A program made the translations under genes and the position numbers. From positions 1-43,678 of the forward strand of contig CAUJIW010000014.1 of assembly GCA_963205175.1 (NCBI GenBank): a stretch of 43,678 nt of DNA. The letters are read 5' to 3'. How positions within the stretch are numbered: position 1 is the first letter of the stretch; each line of letters opens with the position of its first letter. This DNA comes from Pseudomonadota bacterium. Lineage in GTDB: Bacteria; Pseudomonadota; Alphaproteobacteria; Sphingomonadales; Sphingomonadaceae. Of this stretch, positions 34,541 through 42,114 are shown one piece after another. A model generated the notes under the pieces. The model did no database searches and was not told the DNA's origin. It worked only from the letters and a program-made list of their open reading frames with translations.

Positions 34541-35464
34541 ATGAAGGCCGCGACGATTCTCGACACCATTGGCAATACGCCGCACATCCGTATCAACCGG
34601 CTGTTTGGCGCGGCCCATGAAGTCTGGGTGAAGTCGGAACGCGCCAACCCCGGCGGCTCGATCAAGGACCGCATTGCCCTGGCGATGGTTGAGGCGGCGG
34701 AAGCCTCGGGCGCGCTCGGGCCCGGCGGCACCATCATCGAGCCGACCTCGGGCAATACCGGCATCGGCCTCGCGATGGTGGCCGCGGTCAAGGGCTACAA
34801 GCTGATCCTGGTGATGCCGGAGAGCATGTCGGTGGAGCGTCGGCGCCTGATGTTGGCCTACGGCGCCAGCTTCGTGCTGACTCCGCGCGAGAAGGGCATG
34901 AAGGGCGCGGTCGAGAAGGCAGGCGAACTGGTGGCGACGACGTCCGGGGCCTGGATGCCGCAGCAGTTCGAGAACCCCGCCAACATCAAGGTTCACGTCG
35001 AGACCACGGCGCAGGAGATTCTCGCCGATTTCCCCGAGGGGCTGGACTATCTGGTCACCGGTGTCGGCACCGGCGGCCACATCACCGGCGTCGCCGAGGT
35101 CCTTAAGGACCGCTTCCCCGCCCTCAAGGTGTTCGCGGTCGAGCCCACCCTGTCACCGGTGATCTCCGGCGGCCAGCCCGGCCCGCACCCGATCCAGGGC
35201 ATCGGCGCCGGCTTCATCCCCGCCAACCTGCACACCCGCCTGCTCGATGGCGTGATCCAGGTCGATCCCAACGACGCCAAGGACTATGCGCGCCGCGCCG
35301 CCCGCGAGGAGGGCCTGCTCGTCGGCATCTCTTCCGGCGCGACACTGGCCGCAATTGCCACCAAGTTGAGGGACGCTCCGGCCGGCAGCCGGGTGCTCGG
35401 CTTCAACTATGACACCGGCGAGCGCTACCTGTCGGTGCCGGACTTCCTGCCCGCCGAGGAGTGA
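34541..35464 (+). CDS. cysK: cysteine synthase (O-acetylserine sulfhydrylase)
   Basis: A 307-residue PLP enzyme that makes L-cysteine from O-acetylserine and sulfide. The PLP-binding Lys42 lies in [10 protein letters not shown], the substrate loop TSGNTG is at 69-74, the phosphate loop is [11 protein letters not shown], and the C-terminal SSGATLAA is present. Length and layout match CysK, without the extra C-terminal domain of cystathionine beta-synthase. GGAGGGGAACC precedes the ATG. It is probably monocistronic: the MFS gene upstream is separated by 93 bases and a hairpin follows. CysM-type activity cannot be excluded. Confidence 0.95.
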   Translation: MKAATILDTIGNTPHIRINRLFGAAHEVWVKSERANPGGSIKDRIALAMVEAAEASGALGPGGTIIEPTSGNTGIGLAMVAAVKGYKLILVMPESMSVERRRLMLAYGASFVLTPREKGMKGAVEKAGELVATTSGAWMPQQFENPANIKVHVETTAQEILADFPEGLDYLVTGVGTGGHITGVAEVLKDRFPALKVFAVEPTLSPVISGGQPGPHPIQGIGAGFIPANLHTRLLDGVIQVDPNDAKDYARRAAREEGLLVGISSGATLAAIATKLRDAPAGSRVLGFNYDTGERYLSVPDFLPAEE

Positions 35465-35493
35465 GCACCAGCGTCAAGGAGCCGCCGGCACGG

Positions 35494-35515
35494 GCATAGC
35501 CCATTCGGGCTATGC
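35494..35515 (+). terminator. hairpin after cysK, possible terminator
   Basis: GCATAGCCC-ATTC-GGGCTATGC is a perfect nine-pair stem with a four-base loop, 30 bases after the cysK stop. Only a weak T stretch (CATTTC) follows, so termination is likely but may be inefficient or Rho-assisted. Confidence 0.45.
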
Positions 35516-35652
35516 GGCCGTCATTTCAAGGCGCTAAGCATAATTTAAATGCGCGAGCCTCATCATCGGGGACGCGCACCGGCTGGTGCTTGAGCATGGC
35601 TTGGGCTAAAATCCGGCCTATTGCGCTGATCGTTGACTGAGGGGAATAGTAG

Positions 35653-36612
35653 ATGAACTGGATGCCCATGGCCCGCGCGGCCCTGACCTGCACGGCGTTG
35701 ACCGCCGTCGCGCTGACCGCCACCGCGCCGGCTGCCGCCAAGACCGCGCAGGAAAAGCGGGCTGAGAAAACCGCCGAGATTCCGATCTGCGCCAAGAAAA
35801 TCGGCTCGCTTGCCGTGATCGAGCCGGAAAGCCAGTGGTGGCGTCAGTACGAACTGGGCTCACCTGAAGCGCTCATCAAGATTTTCGTCAATAAATCCAA
35901 ATGCTTCTCCCTTGTCGATCGGGGCAAGGGCATGGCCGCGCTGCAAGCGGAGCGGGCTTTGGCCTCCGGCGGCGAGCTGCGGGGTGGCTCCAACATCGGC
36001 AAGGGCCAGATCAAGGCTGCCGACTATGTGCTGGTGCCGGACCTGATCTCCTCCAACAGCAATTCGGGCGGGAACAATATCGGCGGCATGCTCGGTGGCA
36101 TGCTCGGCGGCCGTACCGCCGGCGCACTGCTGGGCGGCATCAGCCTGAAGAAGAAGACCGCAGACGTGGTGCTCACCGTCACCGACGTTCGCTCCTCCGA
36201 GCAGGTGGCGATGGTCGAGGGCCACGCCAAGAAAACCGATCTGGGCTGGGGCGCCGGTGGCGGCCTGTTCTCGGGCGGCTTCCTGGGCGCCGGCGGCGCC
36301 AGCGGCTATGCGAACACCGAAATTGGCCAGGTCATCACGCTGGCCTATCTGCAGGCCTACACCGATCTGGTGGCCGAACTCGGCGGCCTGCCGGAAAATG
36401 CCTCGGCCGCCAACGCCACGCAGGCCGTCACCATGGCGAAGCCGGGCCGGATGTATGCCGATGCCGGCGCCAGCGGCAAGGTCGTTCGGACGCTCGACCC
36501 GGGCATGATGCTCTACCCGACCGGCGAAAAGAAGGACGTGATGTGGGAAGTCTCCGACGAACTCGGCAACAAGGGCTGGGTGTCGTCACTGCTGTTCCAG
36601 CTGGCCAAATAG
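35653..36612 (+). CDS. CsgG/HfaB-like secreted protein with C-terminal SH3-like domain
   Basis: A 319-residue exported protein. Residues 1 to about 29 are a signal peptide cleaved near APAAA-KT; the Cys at 13 does not form a proper lipobox. The middle (about 42-245) resembles CsgG/HfaB outer-membrane assembly proteins: IGSLAVIEPESQWWRQYELG, AADYVLVPDLIS and TADVVLTVTDVRSSEQVAMV. It contains two glycine-rich stretches (about 136-160 and 195-218). The C-terminal 60 residues (MYADAGASGKVVRTLDPGMM, then WEVSDELGNKGWVSSLLF) look like a bacterial SH3 domain, which could bind the cell wall. GAGGGG precedes the start. A strong terminator follows. No curli or holdfast genes are adjacent. Confidence 0.85.
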   Translation: MNWMPMARAALTCTALTAVALTATAPAAAKTAQEKRAEKTAEIPICAKKIGSLAVIEPESQWWRQYELGSPEALIKIFVNKSKCFSLVDRGKGMAALQAERALASGGELRGGSNIGKGQIKAADYVLVPDLISSNSNSGGNNIGGMLGGMLGGRTAGALLGGISLKKKTADVVLTVTDVRSSEQVAMVEGHAKKTDLGWGAGGGLFSGGFLGAGGASGYANTEIGQVITLAYLQAYTDLVAELGGLPENASAANATQAVTMAKPGRMYADAGASGKVVRTLDPGMMLYPTGEKKDVMWEVSDELGNKGWVSSLLFQLAK

Positions 36613-36638
36613 GCTGACCGTCATCAGCGAAACATCGA

Positions 36639-36662
36639 GGGGGAGCGCGTGCTCCCCCTTTT
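36639..36662 (+). terminator. strong intrinsic terminator after the CsgG-like gene
   Basis: GGGGGAGC-GCGT-GCTCCCCC forms an eight-pair stem directly followed by TTTT, 26 bases after the stop codon. It isolates the gene from the GNAT-HAD pair downstream. Confidence 0.9.
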
Positions 36663-36693
36663 CGTTTGCGCGCCGCTCGGGCACAACAATGGC

Positions 36694-37293
36694 ATGACCG
36701 TACAACTGCTCGATGTGCCCGAGGGCCATATCGCGGCGGTCGTCACCTGCCTGGAGATGACCGAGCGACCCAAGCCCAAACCCCTGCCCGTGATGATGTC
36801 GGCACGGCTGATGCCGGTCGCCGAACCCGACCCGGCGTCATACCGCCGGCTGTTCCGGGCGGTCGGTGCGCCATGGCTTTGGTTCGGCCGGCTGATGATG
36901 GAGGACGACGCGCTGGCGGCACTGCTGCATGACCCCGACATCCTGCTCTACACCGTCCGGCAGGGCCCCGAGGAAGTCGGCATGGTCGATCTGGACTGTC
37001 GCGCCGACGGCGAGGTGGAGATCAGCTACTTCGGCGTTTTGCCCAACCTGGCCGGGCGCGGCCTCGGCGGCTGGCTGATGGCCCAGACGCTGCAGATCGC
37101 CTGGGGACGACGCCCCAGGCGGGTGTGGGTCCGCACCTGCACGCTCGATCATCCCGGCGCGCTGGGCTTCTATATCCATCATGGTTTCCGCCCCTATGCC
37201 CGCAAGGTGGAGATCGTGCCCGACCCGCGACTGGCCGGCCTGCTGCCGAGGGACGCGGCACCCCAGGTGCCACTGCTGGGAGACCTCGCATGA
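36694..37293 (+). CDS. GNAT-family N-acetyltransferase
   Basis: A 199-residue acetyltransferase. The acetyl-CoA loop is visible in FGVLPNLAGRGLGGWLMAQT (R-x-x-G-x-G/A type), followed by VRTCTLDHPGALGFYIHHGF, the conserved end of the fold. It would transfer an acetyl group from acetyl-CoA to an amine; the acceptor is unknown. The start at 36694 lies just after the CsgG-gene terminator; the upstream GTG of the frame is inside that hairpin and is rejected. Its stop overlaps the HAD gene start as ATGA, so the two are translationally coupled. Confidence 0.9.
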   Translation: MTVQLLDVPEGHIAAVVTCLEMTERPKPKPLPVMMSARLMPVAEPDPASYRRLFRAVGAPWLWFGRLMMEDDALAALLHDPDILLYTVRQGPEEVGMVDLDCRADGEVEISYFGVLPNLAGRGLGGWLMAQTLQIAWGRRPRRVWVRTCTLDHPGALGFYIHHGFRPYARKVEIVPDPRLAGLLPRDAAPQVPLLGDLA

Positions 37294-37994
37294 CCATCGA
37301 TTTCAACCGCGTCCGCGCGCTGTCCTTCGACTGCTACGGCACGCTGATCGATTGGGAAACCGGCATCCTCACGGCGCTGGCGGACTGGGTCGCCCAGGTC
37401 GGCGCGCAGCGGGTGCTGAGCGGCTTCGGCGCCATCGAGCCGGACATCGAACACGCCCACCCGACCTGGCCGTACCGGCAGATTGTCGCCGAGGTCCATG
37501 TCGAGATGGCCCGCGAACTCGGGCTGGCATCAAGCCGGACCGCAGCGACGCGGTTCGCCGAGTCGATCGGCGGCTGGCCGCCCTTCGCCGACACGGTCGA
37601 CGCATTGCGCCGGCTCAAGTCCCGCTACCGGCTGTACATCCTCTCCAACGTCGATGAGGTGTCGATCGCGGCCACCCTGCGCCAACTGGGCGTGCCGTTC
37701 GATGGCGTGTTCACCGCGGAGCGCATCGGCTCCTACAAACCCGACCCGCGCAACTTCGACTATCTGCTGGCCCGGCTGGCCGATGACGGCATCCAGAAGC
37801 ACGAACTGGTTCATGTGGCGCAATCGCTGTTTCACGACCACGGGCCGGCTCAGGCCGCCGGCCTCCACACCGTCTGGATCGACCGCAACTCGGGACGGCC
37901 TGGCGCCGCCCGTCTGCCCGACCCGGTGCCGCACTTCGACCTGCGCTTCCCGAGCCTCGGCGATTTCGCGGCGGCCGCCGTCACCACGCACTGA
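37290..37994 (+). CDS. HAD-superfamily hydrolase, haloacid dehalogenase type II-like
   Basis: A 234-residue HAD hydrolase. Motif I is SFDCYGTLID with the nucleophile Asp14, motif II is LYILSNVDE, motif III is the Lys in SYKPDPRNF, and motif IV is FHDHGPAQAAG. The opening ALSFDCYGTLIDWE and the alpha-helical cap resemble type II 2-haloacid dehalogenases, but many such proteins are phosphatases. GGGAG lies upstream of the ATG, which overlaps the GNAT stop by four bases. The pair may modify and dephosphorylate the same small molecule, which is speculative. Confidence 0.9.
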   Translation: MTIDFNRVRALSFDCYGTLIDWETGILTALADWVAQVGAQRVLSGFGAIEPDIEHAHPTWPYRQIVAEVHVEMARELGLASSRTAATRFAESIGGWPPFADTVDALRRLKSRYRLYILSNVDEVSIAATLRQLGVPFDGVFTAERIGSYKPDPRNFDYLLARLADDGIQKHELVHVAQSLFHDHGPAQAAGLHTVWIDRNSGRPGAARLPDPVPHFDLRFPSLGDFAAAAVTTH

Positions 37995-37996
37995 TT

Positions 37997-38096
37997 GTCC
38001 CCGCCGGGACCGGCGGCAACAAACCGCGCGGGGACCGACGACGACCAACCGTGATGCTGGCGAACGCGGACGGCCCCGGTGAGCCCGGCCACCGGG
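37997..38096. other. inverted repeats between convergent HAD and grxD genes
   Basis: The 109-base convergent gap holds GTCCCCGC (37997-38004) pairing with GCGGGGAC (38028-38035), and CCCGGTG (38075-38081) pairing with CACCGGG (38090-38096). Neither is followed by a T run, so intrinsic termination is unproven; they may act with Rho or only slow transcription. Confidence 0.35.
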
Positions 38097-38103
38097 CGGA
38101 CGA

Positions 38104-38421
38104 TCAGGCTTCAGCGCCCAGCATCGCCTGCAGTTCGCCCGCCTCGAACATTTCCATCATGATGTCCGAACCGCCGACGAATTCGCCCTTGATGTAGAGC
38201 TGGGGGATGGTCGGCCACTGGGAGAAATGCTTGATGCCCTCGCGCAGCTCCGGGTCTTCCAGCACATTGTAGCTGGCGAAACCGCTGCCAAGGCGATCAA
38301 GGATCGCCACCGCCCGCGAGGAGAAGCCGCACTGCGGGAAATCCGGCGTGCCCTTCATGAACAGCACGACGTCATTGCTGCCGACGATCTGCTGGATACG
38401 ATCGAGAACCGAGTCAGACAT
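38104..38421 (-). CDS. grxD: monothiol glutaredoxin Grx4
   Basis: A 105-residue monothiol glutaredoxin. The active-site motif CGFS is at residues 31-34 ([10 protein letters not shown]), with the conserved [10 protein letters not shown] before it and [20 protein letters not shown] after it, which binds glutathione. It assembles and delivers [2Fe-2S] clusters, often in a heterodimer with BolA proteins. It is downstream of bolA and DUF1476 on the minus strand; bolA ends 37 bases upstream of its start. Full length with all known features. Confidence 0.97.
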   Translation of the reverse strand: MSDSVLDRIQQIVGSNDVVLFMKGTPDFPQCGFSSRAVAILDRLGSGFASYNVLEDPELREGIKHFSQWPTIPQLYIKGEFVGGSDIMMEMFEAGELQAMLGAEA

Positions 38422-38458
38422 GGGGGGCCTATTCCTAAATTGGACCTGCGTTGTCTTC

Positions 38459-38692
38459 TTATGTAGGGCAACTGGTGGTCAACGCCAAGGCGTGCAGTTC
38501 GCCCCCCATGCGCCCGCCCAGGGCGGCGTAGACCAGTTGGTGCTGCTTCACCCGCGTCAGCCCCCGGAAGGCCCCCGACACCACGGTCGCCGCATAGTGA
38601 TCGCCGTCTCCCGCCAGATCCTGGATCGTCACCTGCGCATCCGGCAGTGCCGCCTTGATCAGGCGCTCGATCTCGCTGGCCGGCATCGGCAT
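38459..38692 (-). CDS. bolA: BolA-family protein
   Basis: A 77-residue BolA/IbaG-type protein with an alpha/beta class II KH-like fold. The start [20 protein letters not shown], then [20 protein letters not shown] and [20 protein letters not shown], cover the family core. The His in GDHY and the conserved C-terminal His can bind an iron-sulfur cluster jointly with a glutaredoxin. It starts three bases after the DUF1476 stop, so the genes form one operon. Pairing with grxD supports a role in cluster transfer. It could equally be annotated IbaG. Confidence 0.93.
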   Translation of the reverse strand: MPMPASEIERLIKAALPDAQVTIQDLAGDGDHYAATVVSGAFRGLTRVKQHQLVYAALGGRMGGELHALALTTSCPT

Positions 38693-38695
38693 GGG

Positions 38696-39019
38696 TCAGA
38701 CCCCTTCGATGAACTGGCGACGGGCCTCGACCATCTTGTCGTCCATCGCCTTGCGCACCTGATGCTCGCTGACATCGACACCGCGGGCGGACAGATCGCC
38801 ATAGACCTTCCGGAACACGTCTTCCTCGCCAACTTCCTCGAAGTCCGCGTGAACCACCTGCTTGGCATAGGCCTCGGCCTCTTCCGGCGTCAGCTTGAGC
38901 AGTTCGGCGGCCCACAGGCCCAGCAGCTTGTTGCGCCGCGCGGTCACCTTGAACTGCAGCTCGGCATCTCGCGCGAACTTCTCTTCAAAGGCTTTCTCAC
39001 GGTTGTCGAACGTGGTCAT
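38696..39019 (-). CDS. DUF1476 protein, F1-ATPase inhibitor zeta subunit
   Basis: A 107-residue soluble helical protein. The start MTTFDNREKAFEEKFARDAE with the inhibitory N-terminal segment and LQFKVTARRNKLLGLWAAEL match the zeta subunit of alphaproteobacterial ATP synthase, which inhibits ATP hydrolysis. The ATG at 39019 is preceded by AAGGGG; upstream residues of the open frame are not part of the family. It is the first gene of the operon with bolA and grxD. Its presence here is strong support for an alphaproteobacterial host. The role is inferred from family knowledge. Confidence 0.92.
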   Translation of the reverse strand: MTTFDNREKAFEEKFARDAELQFKVTARRNKLLGLWAAELLKLTPEEAEAYAKQVVHADFEEVGEEDVFRKVYGDLSARGVDVSEHQVRKAMDDKMVEARRQFIEGV

Positions 39020-39056
39020 GGTGGCCCCTTGGCATCCGTTGCTGAATATTGCTGCG

Positions 39057-39085
39057 TACATAAGGGGCCCGGCAATCCGGATCAA
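39057..39085 (-). promoter_or_regulatory. promoter of the DUF1476-bolA-grxD operon
   Basis: Reading the minus strand, TTGATC (39080-39085) and TATGTA (39057-39062) are separated by 17 bases. The predicted start, near 39050, gives a leader of about 30 bases before the DUF1476 ATG. Confidence 0.55.
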
Positions 39086-39143
39086 CCGTTCGCATTGTCG
39101 CGCGATACAACATTCGGCCGCCCGCCCGTGTGACAATCTTCAA

Positions 39144-39172
39144 TTGTTCCCAGCAAGGCGATAGAGTATGGT
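39144..39172 (+). promoter_or_regulatory. putative purC promoter
   Basis: TTGTTC (39144-39149) and TATGGT (39167-39172) are separated by 17 bases. Transcription would start near 39179, leaving a leader of about 70 bases that contains the hairpin at 39188-39218. Confidence 0.5.
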
Positions 39173-39187
39173 CCGCGCCGAATCAAA

Positions 39188-39218
39188 GGGCGGCATCCCC
39201 GGTGGCGCCGCCCGTTTT
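39188..39218 (+). terminator. terminator-like hairpin in the purC leader
   Basis: GGGCGGC (39188-39194) pairs with GCCGCCC (39207-39213) around a 12-base loop, followed by GTTTT. It lies between the predicted promoter and the purC start. It may be an attenuator, or mark that the true promoter lies further downstream (TATAGT occurs at 39233-39238). Confidence 0.5.
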
Positions 39219-39247
39219 CGTCATTCTCAAGATATAGTGGTCCGCCC

Positions 39248-40036
39248 ATGTCTCGCCGTCGACAGATTTACGAAGGCAAGGCCAAGATCCTTTACGAAGG
39301 ACCCGAGCCCGGCACCCTCATCCAGTACTTCAAGGATGACGCGACTGCCTTCAACGCCCAGAAAAAAGGCACGATTTCCGGCAAGGGCGTGCTTAACAAC
39401 CGGATTTCCGAGCATATCTTCACCCTGCTCGCCGGCATGGGCGTGCCGACCCACTTCATCCGCCGCCTCAACATGCGCGAACAGCTGATCCGCCAGGTCG
39501 AGATCGTGCCGATCGAGGTGGTGGTGCGCAACGTCGTCGCCGGTTCGCTGGCCAAGCGCCTGGGGCTGGACGAAGGCATGGTGCTGCCGCGCACCATCAT
39601 CGAATATTATTACAAGAACGATGCGCTGGGCGACCCGATGGTCACCGACGAGCACATCGCCGCCTTCGGCTGGGCGAGCCAGGAGGAGATGCACGACATC
39701 GCCGACCTCGCCATCCGCATCAACGACTTCATGTCGGGCCTGTTCGCTGGCGTCGGCATCAAGCTCGTCGACTTCAAGCTGGAGTTCGGCCGGCTGTGGG
39801 AGGGCGAGTTCTCCCGCATCATCCTGGCCGACGAGATCAGCCCCGACGGCTGCCGCCTGTGGGACGCCTCGACCGGCGAAAAGCTGGACAAGGACCGCTT
39901 CCGCCGCGATCTCGGTGGCGAGGTGGAAGCCTATCAGGAAGTGGCCCGCCGGCTGGGCCTGCTGCCCGAGGGCGAGGTCTCGACGGTTCTCGATCTGGAA
40001 ACCCACCGCAAGGCACGCGAGGAAGGGCGCTCATGA
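39248..40036 (+). CDS. purC: SAICAR synthetase
   Basis: A 262-residue enzyme of de novo purine synthesis. It joins carboxyaminoimidazole ribotide and aspartate with ATP to form SAICAR. The start [20 protein letters not shown] and the signatures [18 protein letters not shown] and [11 protein letters not shown] are all present, together with [14 protein letters not shown]. Length is normal for a single-domain PurC. Its stop overlaps the purS start as ATGA. It is the first gene of the purC-purS-purQ cluster. Regulation may involve the leader hairpin. Confidence 0.98.
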   Translation: MSRRRQIYEGKAKILYEGPEPGTLIQYFKDDATAFNAQKKGTISGKGVLNNRISEHIFTLLAGMGVPTHFIRRLNMREQLIRQVEIVPIEVVVRNVVAGSLAKRLGLDEGMVLPRTIIEYYYKNDALGDPMVTDEHIAAFGWASQEEMHDIADLAIRINDFMSGLFAGVGIKLVDFKLEFGRLWEGEFSRIILADEISPDGCRLWDASTGEKLDKDRFRRDLGGEVEAYQEVARRLGLLPEGEVSTVLDLETHRKAREEGRS

Positions 40037-40272
40037 AGGCCAAGGTTTATGTGACGTTGAAGAATGGCGTGCTCGACCCGCAGGGCAAGGCGATCGCCGG
40101 GGCGCTGCATGGCCTGGGCTTCGACACGGTCGCGGACGTGCGTCAGGGCAAGTTCATCGAGCTGGATATCGCCGAAACCGACGCCGACGCCGCCAAGGCC
40201 AGGATCGACGAGATGTGCCGCAAGCTGCTGGCCAACACGGTGATCGAAAACTACCGGATCGAGCTGGCCTGA
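40033..40272 (+). CDS. purS: phosphoribosylformylglycinamidine synthase subunit PurS
   Basis: A 79-residue small subunit that links PurQ and PurL in the three-part FGAM synthase of bacteria lacking long PurL. It starts [20 protein letters not shown] and contains [12 protein letters not shown] and [17 protein letters not shown], typical of the family. Its ATG overlaps the purC stop by four bases. Its presence shows that the host uses the multi-subunit enzyme, so a small-form purL must exist elsewhere. Confidence 0.97.
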   Translation: MKAKVYVTLKNGVLDPQGKAIAGALHGLGFDTVADVRQGKFIELDIAETDADAAKARIDEMCRKLLANTVIENYRIELA

Positions 40273-40283
40273 ACGGCCCGCCA

Positions 40284-40328
40284 TTCTGGCGCTTATCGCC
40301 TGAACAACAACAGGTTGTAGCGATAAGC
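40284..40328 (+). other. alternative hairpins between purS and purQ
   Basis: Two structures compete for 40291-40300. One is TTC-T-GGCG-CTTAT-CGCC-T-GAA (40284-40304). The other pairs GCTTATCGC (40291-40299) with GCGATAAGC (40320-40328), with ACAAC/GTTGT nested inside. The region covers half of the 89-base gap ahead of purQ and might modulate its translation or mRNA processing. Confidence 0.45.
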
Positions 40329-40361
40329 TCATTATCTGGACGAGCAAGCATAAGGTCCGCC

Positions 40362-41027
40362 ATGAAGTCCGCCGTCATTGTCTTTCCCGGCTCCAACTGC
40401 GACCGCGACATGGCGACCGCGCTTGAACAGATCGGCGGCACCCCGCCGGCCATGGTCTGGCACGGCGACCACGACCTGCCTGATGGCCTCGACCTCATCG
40501 CCCTGCCCGGTGGCTTCTCCTACGGCGACTATCTGCGCTCCGGCGCCATGGCCGCCCAGTCGCCGGTGATGCGGGAAGTAGTGAGGGCGGCAACGCGCGG
40601 CGTGAAGGTGCTGGGCGTGTGCAACGGCTTCCAGATCCTCACCGAGGCGGGCCTGTTGCCCGGTGCGCTGATGCGTAACGCCGGGCTCAAGTTCGTCTGT
40701 CGCGATGTCCGGCTGAGGGTCGAGAACGCCGCCACCGCCTATTCCAGCGGCTATGCCGCCGGCCAGGAAATCCGGGTGCCGGTGGCGCACCACGATGGCA
40801 ACTACTTTGCCGACGACGCGTTGCTGGAGCGGCTGGAAGGCAATGGCCAGGTGGTGTTTCGCTATCTCGACAACCCCAACGGGTCGCGCCACGACATCGC
40901 CGGCATCATCAACGAGGCCGGCAACGTGCTCGGCATGATGCCCCACCCGGAGCGACTGATCGAGCCGATCCAGGGTGGCACCGATGGCCGCCCGCTGTTC
41001 GAAAGCGTGCTGGCGACCGGCCGATAG
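40362..41027 (+). CDS. purQ: phosphoribosylformylglycinamidine synthase glutaminase subunit PurQ
   Basis: A 221-residue class I glutamine amidotransferase that supplies ammonia to the FGAM synthase complex. Nucleophile Cys87 is in [11 protein letters not shown], and the His/Glu pair is in [11 protein letters not shown]. The start [20 protein letters not shown] and [18 protein letters not shown] are PurQ-specific. The ATG follows TAAGG. It is separated from purS by 89 bases holding a folded RNA region. purL, which commonly follows purQ in alphaproteobacteria, is not next; an unrelated gene is. Confidence 0.98.
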   Translation: MKSAVIVFPGSNCDRDMATALEQIGGTPPAMVWHGDHDLPDGLDLIALPGGFSYGDYLRSGAMAAQSPVMREVVRAATRGVKVLGVCNGFQILTEAGLLPGALMRNAGLKFVCRDVRLRVENAATAYSSGYAAGQEIRVPVAHHDGNYFADDALLERLEGNGQVVFRYLDNPNGSRHDIAGIINEAGNVLGMMPHPERLIEPIQGGTDGRPLFESVLATGR

Positions 41028-41221
41028 TCCGCTCGCCCTGCCTCGCACGGGCGCAAGCCGCCACCTCCGCCCACGCGCGGCGACGCTCTGCCCCCGGCAA
41101 CACGTCGTGAACCATTTTTCGCTAACACCAGCCGGGCGCGCGCGATAAAACGCGCCAGGGGGCGGGCGTGACCGAAACGCGCCGGCAGGCGCGCAGGCGC
41201 AAGGGGCATTCGAGGCAGGGC

Positions 41222-42091
41222 ATGACATCTTGGGCGAGGATGAGGGGCCATTTCCGGCTGATGGCGGCATCGACCCTGCTGGTGGCGGCAGCACCGGCCG
41301 ACACCCCGCCCGCCACGCCGGCCACTCCCGCCGCGACATCCGGCACGGCCGCGGCCGACGCCCGGCCGCGCGGCCTCACCATCATCGGCAACGAGCTCTA
41401 CCTGGCCTTGCTGGAAGAGCGCTCGCCGGACGTGATCGCCCACCTGCTGCGGGAGGGACTGACACACGCCGGCCATGACTGCGAACAGCTGCGCGACTAC
41501 CAGATATTCCGTTACGGCAGCGGCTCGCGCACGCTCAAGGTCAAGTGCATCAACCAGCCACTTTACGTGGTCACGGTAGGCAGCCAGAAAGGCGTACAGA
41601 TTGCCGGCGGCGACGGTTCGATCCAGCCGTTCTCCACCCTCGATGGGCCGATCGAGACCGTGTTTGGTGTCCGTGCGGAGCAGTATTTCAACAGCAGGAA
41701 AGCCGGCGCCACGGGTGCCGAACCGGCGACCGCATCACCGGCACCGCCTGCCACGGCACATGGCGATGACGTCGACATCGCCACCGGAGAGGCGGATGGC
41801 CTGCCATCCTGGGCACCGATCGTCGGCATCAACCTGATCATCCTGCTGGTGCTGGGCATCGCGCTGCTGCGGGCGTTGCGCGGACGGGACAACGACGAGG
41901 ACGACCGCTACAGCAGTGACGAGAAGGATCTGATGATCGAACAGGCGGAAGAAATCCTGCCTGGCATCTATCGTCATCCCGAGGGCTTTTTCATTGCCCG
42001 GGGCCGGCACGGAAAGCGAAGGCTTTTCCGGGTGCTGCTGCTCGCCTATTTCTACCGCCAGTTCGGGATCAAGCTTCTCGAAATGCGCTGA
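41222..42091 (+). CDS. unrecognised exported/membrane protein with periplasmic domain and cytoplasmic tail
   Basis: A 289-residue protein I cannot place in a family. From the chosen ATG (GAGG six bases upstream; an in-frame GTG at 41168 would add 18 Arg-rich residues) it has an N-terminal hydrophobic signal (about 8-26), then an Ala/Pro/Thr-rich linker. A compact, probably periplasmic domain follows (about 50-155), with two cysteines (87 and 109) that could form a disulfide. Then comes a second Ala/Pro linker, a single membrane helix at about 197-219 (WAPIVGINLIILLVLGIALL), and a charged tail ending with LLLAYFYRQFGIKLLEMR. The gene follows purQ after 194 bases and ends near the transglycosylase-like gene. 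No function can be assigned. Confidence 0.75.
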   Translation: MTSWARMRGHFRLMAASTLLVAAAPADTPPATPATPAATSGTAAADARPRGLTIIGNELYLALLEERSPDVIAHLLREGLTHAGHDCEQLRDYQIFRYGSGSRTLKVKCINQPLYVVTVGSQKGVQIAGGDGSIQPFSTLDGPIETVFGVRAEQYFNSRKAGATGAEPATASPAPPATAHGDDVDIATGEADGLPSWAPIVGINLIILLVLGIALLRALRGRDNDEDDRYSSDEKDLMIEQAEEILPGIYRHPEGFFIARGRHGKRRLFRVLLLAYFYRQFGIKLLEMR

Positions 42092-42114
42092 AACGACACT
42101 CCGGCCGCCGCCCA

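Noticed and set aside
33167..35080. 637-codon minus-strand frame across an MFS gene and cysK
   Set aside because: It spans two well-supported opposite-strand genes and has no motifs.
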